NCBI GenBank assembly: GCA_022837185.1
Contig: JALHJD010000108.1
Coordinates: 3,380 to 12,586, forward strand
Direction: 5' to 3'
Source of the DNA: Desulfobacteraceae bacterium
GTDB lineage: Bacteria; Desulfobacterota; Desulfobulbia; Desulfobulbales; Desulfobulbaceae
Length of the DNA stretch: 9,207 bases
Shown here: one piece after another, positions 4,679-9,207 of the stretch
Layout of the letters: each line of letters starts with the position of its first letter
Numbering within the stretch: position 1 is the first letter of the stretch
Made by a program: the position numbers and the translations under genes
Notes under the pieces: model-generated
What the model was told of the DNA's origin: nothing
Databases searched by the model: none
Seen by the model: only the letters and a program-made list of their open reading frames with translations

Positions 4679-6094
4679 ATGCTCTTCAACTCCCTCATCT
4701 TCCTCCTTTTTCTGGCCATCGTTCTGGCCCTGCACCACCTGCCGCTGCCGTGGAAGGCGAAGAAACTCAATCTCTGCCTGGCGAGCTACGTGTTTTATGC
4801 CGCCTGGAATCCGCCGTTCGTCATTCTCCTGTGGATCTCAACCCTCATCGACTGGCTGGCGGGAAAACGTATCGCCGCGGCCCGCTCAACCGGGGCCAGG
4901 AAAGGGTTCCTGGCGCTCAGCCTGACGGTCAACCTGGCCCTGCTCGGCTTTTTCAAGTACGGCGGTTTTCTGCTCGACAATTTCACCGCCCTCCTGGAGC
5001 TGGCCGGCATCCATTTCCGCCCCGCCGCTCCCGGTATTGTGCTGCCGGTGGGCATTTCCTTCTACACCTTCCAATCCATGTCCTACAGCCTGGACATCTA
5101 CCGGGGAAAGCTCAAGCCATGGCCCTCATTCCTCGATTTCGCCCTTTTTGTGACTTTTTTTCCGCAACTGGTGGCCGGCCCGATCGTGCGGGCCGCGGAG
5201 TTCCTGCCCCAGTGCGTCCGGGAGCGGCGGGCCACTGCCGAGCAGTTTGGCTGGGGACTGATCATGATCATCCTTGGCCTGTTCGGCAAGGTCATTCTCG
5301 CCGACGCGCTTGCCGCCCCGGTGGCGGACGCGGTGTTTGCCGCGCCGGCCGGCGCCGGTTTCGTTGACGCCTGGATCGGCACCCTGGCTTTTTCGGCCCA
5401 GATATTTTTCGACTTTGCCGGGTACTCCACCTGCGCCATCGGTGCGGCGCTGAGCCTTGGTTTCATCCTGCCGGAGAATTTCCGCTTTCCCTATGCCGCT
5501 CTCGGTTTTTCCGAGTTCTGGCGGCGCTGGCATATCTCGCTTTCCTCCTTTCTGCGCGACTATCTCTACTTCGGAATGGGGGGAAGCAGAAAAGGGGCGC
5601 TGCGGACGACGGTGAACGCCGCGGTCACCATGCTGCTCGGCGGTCTCTGGCACGGCGCCGCCTGGCATTTTGTCATCTGGGGGGGCATCCACGGCGTCCT
5701 CCTGGCCGTGGAACGGGCGGTGAAGAGCTTTCTTTCAAGCCGGGTCGATGTCTCCGTACCGGGTGTCCGGCCGGCGCTCATGCTGCTCACCTATTTTTTC
5801 ATCTGTCTCACCTGGGTTTTTTTCAGGGCCGAGGACACCGGCGCCGCCTTCACCCTGCTCAACGCCATGGCCGGTGGACAGGACGGCGCCCTTCTTCCCG
5901 CATCGGCTGTCTGGCGGATATCCGTCATCACCGTGCTCCTGCTGGGGGGGCACTGGTACCTGCGCGACCGCGATTTCAAGGCAACACTGGCCCTGATGCC
6001 GTGGTGGCTGCGAAGCGCCGTGGTGGCGGTCCTCCTCCTTGCACTCACCCTTGTCCCCGGAGATGACCGTGCGTTCATTTACTTCCAGTTCTAA
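4679..6094 (+). CDS. MBOAT-family membrane O-acyltransferase (AlgI/DltB-like)
   Basis: A 471-residue polytopic inner-membrane protein with about ten hydrophobic segments. Family hallmarks are MLFNS at the start, GFFKYGGF (90-97), LPVGISFYTFQSMSYSLDIYRG (122-143), FFPQLVAGPIVRA (160-172), FAGYSTCAIGAALSLG (246-261), FWRRWHISLSSFLRDYLY (280-297; H285), and LLGGLWHGAAWHFVIWGGIHG (319-339) with the catalytic-type H325. Length is normal for AlgI-like members. Such proteins move an acyl group, often acetyl, across the membrane onto a polysaccharide or other envelope acceptor, usually with an SGNH-type partner. The next gene fits that role. I chose the ATG at 4679, as family members start MLFNS; the TTG at 4673 would add two residues. 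No clear SD is seen. The acceptor is unknown because no polysaccharide gene is nearby. Confidence 0.93.
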   Translation: MLFNSLIFLLFLAIVLALHHLPLPWKAKKLNLCLASYVFYAAWNPPFVILLWISTLIDWLAGKRIAAARSTGARKGFLALSLTVNLALLGFFKYGGFLLDNFTALLELAGIHFRPAAPGIVLPVGISFYTFQSMSYSLDIYRGKLKPWPSFLDFALFVTFFPQLVAGPIVRAAEFLPQCVRERRATAEQFGWGLIMIILGLFGKVILADALAAPVADAVFAAPAGAGFVDAWIGTLAFSAQIFFDFAGYSTCAIGAALSLGFILPENFRFPYAALGFSEFWRRWHISLSSFLRDYLYFGMGGSRKGALRTTVNAAVTMLLGGLWHGAAWHFVIWGGIHGVLLAVERAVKSFLSSRVDVSVPGVRPALMLLTYFFICLTWVFFRAEDTGAAFTLLNAMAGGQDGALLPASAVWRISVITVLLLGGHWYLRDRDFKATLALMPWWLRSAVVAVLLLALTLVPGDDRAFIYFQF

Positions 6095-7088
6095 GGAGCG
6101 CAACGGCGCCGATCGCTGGCGCCGGACCCTGATCTGCGGCCTTCTGGGCACCGTTATCGTCCTCGGTGCCTGGGAGGCCTTCTGGCGCGCCTGGGGATTT
6201 GCCCCGGTCCTCGAAGACGATCTGGGCATCTGGGCGGTCATCCGCCGGGGAGTTGACCGGGCCGGCGGACCGGCCATTGTCCTTCTCGGGGCCTCGCGCA
6301 TGCAGCTCGATGTCGATCCGCGAATACTCCGGGCGGAAACGGGCCGGAAAGCAGCGATGCTCGCCATCGACGGGAGTTCGCCGCTGCCCGTGCTGGCCGA
6401 TCTTGCCGGCCGCAGTTCCTTCGACGGCCTCATCATCTGCTCCCTCCTGCCGCAATGGCTTGCCGACGGGGGAGAGGACAGGGGGCGATCGGCCAGGTGG
6501 GTGCGCAAATATCATCGGCAGAAATGGTCCTTCTGGATCGAGACCCGTCTCTCCCTGTTTCTGCAGGGCAGTTTTGTCTTCCGGTATCGCGGCCTGCTGC
6601 CCGATCGCCTGTGGAGGAATTTTCTGGAAGGGGAAATGCCGCGGCCGCCGTACGCTCCCATGCGGAGCGACCGCTACCGGCCGGCCGATTACAGGTTGAC
6701 GGATATTGCCCAACTCCGGGCGGCCAGGCTTGACCGCCAGAGGGAAATCGTCGCCGCGGCGAAGCCGCTGGGCGAGGCGGAATTCGCCGCCCGGCTCGCC
6801 CGGATCGAGGATATGGTGCAGGGGATCCGAAATCGCGGGGGCAGCGTCATTTTTGTCAGGCTGCCATCCTGCGGCGAAACCCTTGAACTGGAGGAAGCGG
6901 CCTGGCCGCGGGGAAAATACTGGGACCGTTTTGCCGCAACGACATCAGCCCGAACACTCCATTTCGCCGACCATCCCGAACTTTCCTCTTTTGATTGTCC
7001 GGACGGCTCGCATCTCGACCATCGCGACGCTTCTTCCTTCACCCGCGCTCTGGTCGAGGTACTCGGCCTGGGGCAGGACAAGCCGTAA
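6063..7088 (+). CDS. Membrane-anchored SGNH-hydrolase-like protein, partner of the MBOAT
   Basis: A 341-residue protein with one N-terminal membrane anchor (about 22-41, preceded by Arg/Lys) and a large domain expected in the periplasm. AIVLLGASRMQLDVDP (71-86) matches the SGNH block I form GxSR, with S78 as candidate nucleophile. IDGSSPLPV (102-110) follows, and DCPDGSHLDH (311-320) carries the D314-x-x-H317 block V pair; SVIFVRLP (261-268) is a typical core strand. The likely role is the transfer or esterase step paired with the MBOAT, as for AlgJ/AlgX-like proteins in polysaccharide O-acetylation; it is not close enough to name. The ATG at 6063 gives a 32-bp overlap with the MBOAT end, suggesting translational coupling. 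TTG codons at 6039 and 6051 are alternatives. No start codon lies at a suitable distance after the AAGGAG at 6093-6098. Confidence 0.8.
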   Translation: MTVRSFTSSSKERNGADRWRRTLICGLLGTVIVLGAWEAFWRAWGFAPVLEDDLGIWAVIRRGVDRAGGPAIVLLGASRMQLDVDPRILRAETGRKAAMLAIDGSSPLPVLADLAGRSSFDGLIICSLLPQWLADGGEDRGRSARWVRKYHRQKWSFWIETRLSLFLQGSFVFRYRGLLPDRLWRNFLEGEMPRPPYAPMRSDRYRPADYRLTDIAQLRAARLDRQREIVAAAKPLGEAEFAARLARIEDMVQGIRNRGGSVIFVRLPSCGETLELEEAAWPRGKYWDRFAATTSARTLHFADHPELSSFDCPDGSHLDHRDASSFTRALVEVLGLGQDKP

Positions 7089-7129
7089 ACGAACTCTCCC
7101 TTCAAATCAGGAAGAAATGGGAAAAGGGG

Positions 7130-7158
7130 TTGACTTCCAACCTGCTGTTTATTAGAAA
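7130..7158 (+). promoter_or_regulatory. Putative sigma70 promoter for the repeat-rich secreted protein
   Basis: TTGACT (7130-7135), a 17-bp spacer, then TAGAAA (7153-7158) in an AT-rich patch (TTTATTAGAAATTTTCTT). The -35 matches consensus at five of six positions and the -10 at four of six. A start near 7165 would give a leader of about 240 bases before 7403. Confidence 0.5.
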
Positions 7159-7365
7159 TTTTCTTAAACCCGCCTTGCGGTCGCATTCGATTGGACATCC
7201 TCCTTTTTGCTGCGAGGCATTCGGGGTGTTGGTAATGGAGGATTGATCCGCACCAGGCTATGAGCAGAAAACCGATCATCCACAATTTCCCGCCATCTTC
7301 CGCAAATCTCTGCGCCGTAAGACATCCCGGATACCGGGGTCCGCAAGTCTGCCCGGGAATGTTGT

Positions 7366-7395
7366 CCCTGGCGCCGGGACCGGGCGCTGACAGGG
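7366..7395 (+). promoter_or_regulatory. Hairpin covering the presumed ribosome site of the 7403 gene
   Basis: CCCTG (7366-7370) pairs with CAGGG (7391-7395) and GCGCC (7371-7375) with GGCGC (7383-7387). This gives a 10-bp stem with a 3-base bulge. The only SD-like sequence near the start, AGGG, is inside the stem, so translation could be limited by folding. Confidence 0.35.
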
Positions 7396-7402
7396 TGCGC
7401 TG

Positions 7403-7963
7403 ATGTGGAACAGGTCCGTTCTGATGAGGCTGACCGTGCTGCCGGGTCTGTTTCTGCTGCCCTACAGCGGCTGTTCGGCGGGGGCCGGAAGCTATTACGC
7501 GTATTCCGCGGATCGGTACGAGCCTTATCCTTACCATCGCCTGGAACCGTATCCCTATCCCGGCCCTTACCTCCGACCGGACGGATCGTACTTCCTCAGG
7601 GATTATTACAGGAGCCGTTACATCCCCGGATACGGTTTTTACCGCGATTATTCCTTCGGCCGGCCGCCATACATAAGGGACCGGAGATATTACCGCTCCC
7701 CTGTGTTTCCCGATCGGAGATATTACCGCTCCCCGGTGTTCCCCGATCGGAGAGATTACAGTCCCCGGACGTTTCCCGACCCGAAGGATTACCGTCCCCG
7801 AACGTTTCCCGACCGGAGGGATTTCCGTCCCCGAACGTTTCCCGACCGGAGGGATTTCCGTCCCAGGACGTTTCCCGACCGGAAGGATTACCGTCCCCGG
7901 ACGGCGCCCGACGGGAAACGATCTTTTCCGCGGCGTCACGATCGGCCGGGGAGGCGTCGATGA
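7403..7963 (+). CDS. Secreted or lipid-anchored Arg/Tyr/Pro-rich repeat protein
   Basis: A 186-residue protein with an N-terminal export signal (residues 1-23: two Arg, hydrophobic LTVLPGLFLLPYSG) ending at C24 in YSGC, a near-lipobox. Next comes a Tyr/Pro-rich stretch with EPYPYHRLEPYPYPGPY (40-56) and FLRDYYRSRYIPGYGFYRDY (64-83). Then follow seven 11-residue repeats of the form (F)PDRRDYRPRT from residue 93 to 169, and a basic tail KRSFPRRHDRPGRRR. It is strongly cationic and probably disordered. I do not recognise the family; an envelope, polyanion-binding or surface-coating role would fit the composition but is only a guess. An in-frame ATG at 7424 is an alternative start that keeps the hydrophobic core. 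Three observations favour a real gene: the signal peptide, the repeat period being a multiple of three, and synonymous variation among repeats. Confidence 0.65.
   Translation: MWNRSVLMRLTVLPGLFLLPYSGCSAGAGSYYAYSADRYEPYPYHRLEPYPYPGPYLRPDGSYFLRDYYRSRYIPGYGFYRDYSFGRPPYIRDRRYYRSPVFPDRRYYRSPVFPDRRDYSPRTFPDPKDYRPRTFPDRRDFRPRTFPDRRDFRPRTFPDRKDYRPRTAPDGKRSFPRRHDRPGRRR
7679..7909 (+). repeat. Seven tandem 33-bp coding repeats
   Basis: Units begin at 7679, 7712, 7745, 7778, 7811, 7844 and 7877, each opening with GA(C/T) C(C/G)G and ending in TTTCCC (last unit GCGCCC). Units 5 and 6 are nearly identical and the outer units more diverged, as expected from repeated local duplication. A degenerate eighth start follows at 7910. 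Confidence 0.9.
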
Positions 7964-7979
7964 TCGGTACAGCCCGTCT

Positions 7980-8029
7980 TTTTCCCCTCGACGGACCTGG
8001 CTTCAAGCCGCCGGAAAGGGGAAAACCCC
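7980..8029 (+). promoter_or_regulatory. Structured leader with two mutually exclusive stems before the 8049 gene
   Basis: TTTTCCCCT (7980-7988) is a perfect inverted repeat of AGGGGAAAA (8017-8025), with nested CGG/CCG and GGC/GCC pairs inside. The same GGGG (8018-8021) can instead pair with CCCC (8026-8029) across AAAA. The ribosome site AAGGAG starts at 8035. There is no T-run after the stem, so it is not an ordinary terminator. Confidence 0.35.
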
Positions 8030-8048
8030 ATGGAAAGGAGATTACCCG

Positions 8049-8555
8049 ATGAAAGAAGCCATCCTTTGTGTTGTTATTGCCATTGCCTGCACTTTCCCCG
8101 CCGCCCTCTCAGCCGAGGACGGGCTCAATGCCTGTTCGGTCCTGACCCATGCCGAAGCGGAAGAGGCGGCCGGCGTGCAACTGGCGGAAGGCAGGCTCAC
8201 CGAATATCAGGCGATTTTTATGCAGGGAGTGACATTGTGCCACTTTGAATCCCTCGACCCCATGCAGTATAAAAATTTTGTCAGCGTTGAGCTGACAGTC
8301 GGGGAATCGCGGGAAGATGCCGTGAAAAAATTCGATGACGCGGTGTACCTGATCTTTTCCCCGGAAGACATAAATGCTTTGGGCGACAAGGCGGTCTGGG
8401 GCGGCGACGTATTCCAGCCCAAGGGCGGCCTGCATGTTCTCCAGGACAGATACTACCTTGCCGTCAAGGTCAACAGGGCCGATGGCCAGGACAACCTGGA
8501 GAATTCCCGAATGCTGACGAAAATAATCCTCGAACGGCTGCAGGGACGCTATTGA
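8049..8555 (+). CDS. Small secreted protein, 168 aa, function unknown
   Basis: It starts at ATG 8049 with AAGGAG (8035-8040) eight bases upstream. Residues 1-22 form a clear Sec signal peptide (hydrophobic ILCVVIAIACTFPAAL, probable cut after ALSA), so the mature form is about 146 residues in the periplasm or outside the cell. The mature part opens with NACSVLTHAEAEEAAG (27-42), which resembles the 'C-S-L-L-T-x-A-E-V-E-x-x-x-G' entry seen in several exported small-domain families. C29 and C64 could form a disulfide, and GDKAVWG (112-118) is another family-like motif. The domain has no known enzymatic motif. It lies 85 bp after the repeat protein and may share its transcript. It converges with the 8576-9160 lipoprotein gene with only 20 bp between them. 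Confidence 0.8.
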   Translation: MKEAILCVVIAIACTFPAALSAEDGLNACSVLTHAEAEEAAGVQLAEGRLTEYQAIFMQGVTLCHFESLDPMQYKNFVSVELTVGESREDAVKKFDDAVYLIFSPEDINALGDKAVWGGDVFQPKGGLHVLQDRYYLAVKVNRADGQDNLENSRMLTKIILERLQGRY

Positions 8556-8575
8556 CTAAGTTGACTTTCGGGGTC

Positions 8576-9160
8576 TTAATACCGCAATCTTTTTTCTTCC
8601 AGACTCTGTTCGAGCAGCTTGAGTTGTTCAATGGCCTCGGTAAGGTTCTTTTTTTCAACCGTCAGCTCTTCGTTTTCCTTTGTTAACCGCGCATTGAGCC
8701 GCTGCAACGCCTCGGTTTCCGCCCGGCGATCCGTGCGTTCCCTGTCGGAGTCCGTCTGCAGACGGGTCAATTCGTCCTCCATGTCGGCCATTTTCTTCAG
8801 AAGACCGTGTACATAGCGTGCTTCATCGCTCTTTCCCGACCGGGGATTCAAGGAGAGATACCGGTCAAACATGAGCAATGACCGGGCGTAATCAGGGTTC
8901 GGGTTGTTGTAATGGGCGTGGAGCAGGGCAAGGTAAAAACAGGAGTCGGCATGCTTCACATTGGGGGCCTCGGCAAGAAGAATTTCCAGCCGAAGGATTT
9001 CCCAGGCAATGGCCTCCTTGTCCATGGCATGAAAAGAGTTCGAATGGCAGAGGATCATCGGCCTTTTCGTGCAGGCGGCGGTGAACGCCAGCCCCGCGAG
9101 GAGGAGCAGGAGAAGCGGAAGGAGAAAACCCCTCGGTTGCGGACTTCCGGAAGACGGCAT
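8576..9160 (-). CDS. Coiled-coil outer-envelope lipoprotein, QseG-like in layout
   Basis: A 194-residue protein with a signal peptide (hydrophobic GFLLPLLLLLLAGLAFTA, 11-28) ending at a lipobox-like TAAC, so C30 is the probable lipid attachment site. The middle (about 45-122) is helical and resembles a tetratricopeptide-type repeat (YARSLLMFDRYLSLNP, 91-106). Residues about 123-192 form a long charged coiled coil (LTRLQTDSDRERTDRRAE, ALQRLNARLTKENEEL, LTEAIEQLKLLEQSLEEK). This layout resembles QseG-type lipoproteins, which sit between a sensor kinase and its regulator; no such partner is visible here, so that comparison is tentative. The ATG at 9160 has no strong SD. A possible upstream gene ends at 9171, 10 bp away, which would suggest an operon continuing out of the window. 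Confidence 0.82.
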   Translation of the reverse strand: MPSSGSPQPRGFLLPLLLLLLAGLAFTAACTKRPMILCHSNSFHAMDKEAIAWEILRLEILLAEAPNVKHADSCFYLALLHAHYNNPNPDYARSLLMFDRYLSLNPRSGKSDEARYVHGLLKKMADMEDELTRLQTDSDRERTDRRAETEALQRLNARLTKENEELTVEKKNLTEAIEQLKLLEQSLEEKRLRY

Positions 9161-9170
9161 GAGGCTGTCT

Positions 9171-9207
9171 CTACTGCAGGACCCTGAGCGTCGGATGATC
9201 GAGCGGC
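9171..9207 (-). CDS. Possible C-terminal end of a minus-strand gene running off the window
   Basis: Read from the right edge, one frame gives PLDHPTLRVLQ followed by TAG at 9173-9171. The stop lies 10 bp before the start of the lipoprotein gene, typical of operon spacing. Eleven codons are too few to identify a protein or to prove coding. Confidence 0.25.
   Translation of the reverse strand, partial: PLDHPTLRVLQ

Larger units (their letters stand above)
7089..7402. other. Intergenic leader region before the repeat-rich secreted protein
   Basis: A 314-bp stretch with no convincing gene. It contains a promoter-like site near its left end and a GC-rich hairpin just before the next start codon. 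An open minus-strand frame crosses it, but that frame is antisense to genes on both sides and its product has no recognisable domain. Confidence 0.5.

Noticed and set aside
4516..5367. A 283-codon plus-strand frame overlapping the start of the MBOAT gene
   Set aside because: It begins in repeat DNA and its product is Arg/Pro/Gly-rich. The overlapping MBOAT frame has clear family motifs.
6689..7939. A 416-codon minus-strand frame with PVGKRPGT-type repeats
   Set aside because: Antisense to the SGNH-like gene and to the 33-bp repeats. Because the repeat length is a multiple of three, every frame stays open there. No export signal or domain.
7405..8052. A plus-strand frame of 215 codons overlapping the repeat protein in another frame
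   Set aside because: Also kept open by the 33-bp period. It lacks the signal peptide found in the chosen frame and runs into the leader of the next gene.

Overview
The window is GC-rich bacterial DNA with ordinary chromosomal gene content. There is no phage, plasmid, integrase, transposase or CRISPR gene. The mix of gene families and the style of the intergenic repeats suggest a member of the Desulfobacterota (former Deltaproteobacteria, for example a Desulfobulbales-like organism). This placement is an inference from the look of the genes, not from a marker gene.

Layout, left to right. (1) A minus-strand pair: a 138-residue hypothetical protein (2405-1989) followed 37 bp later by a 645-residue fusion (1951-14). 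The fusion joins a Clp1/Grc3-type P-loop polynucleotide-kinase domain to an RNase Z-type metallo-beta-lactamase domain. (2) A divergent control region (2406-2894) and a plus-strand short-chain dehydrogenase of the carbonyl-reductase type (2895-3635). (3) An 84-residue conserved small protein (3851-4105) whose stop codon lies inside the first of a series of 7-base repeat arrays. (4) A 570-bp non-coding mosaic (4106-4678). It holds two REP-like GTTGG...CCAAC hairpins, six arrays with different 7-base units, and a perfect 32-bp inverted repeat (4217-4248 and 4589-4620) bounding about 400 bp. (5) An MBOAT O-acyltransferase (4679-6094) overlapping a membrane-anchored SGNH-hydrolase-like protein (6063-7088), together a plausible envelope O-acylation pair. 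(6) A 314-bp leader region with a good sigma70-like promoter, then a secreted or lipoprotein gene built of 33-bp in-frame repeats (7403-7963), then a small secreted protein (8049-8555) with a foldable leader. (7) A convergent minus-strand lipoprotein with a long C-terminal coiled coil (9160-8576), and what may be the last codons of a further minus-strand gene at the right edge.

Two things stand out. One is the kinase-RNase Z fusion: two RNA-end-processing folds in one polypeptide, with all expected RNase Z metal ligands present, but with substitutions in two of the signature motifs expected for Clp1-type kinases. The other is the repeat mosaic at 4093-4620, where unrelated unit sequences share one 7-base period and are arranged with rough mirror symmetry.
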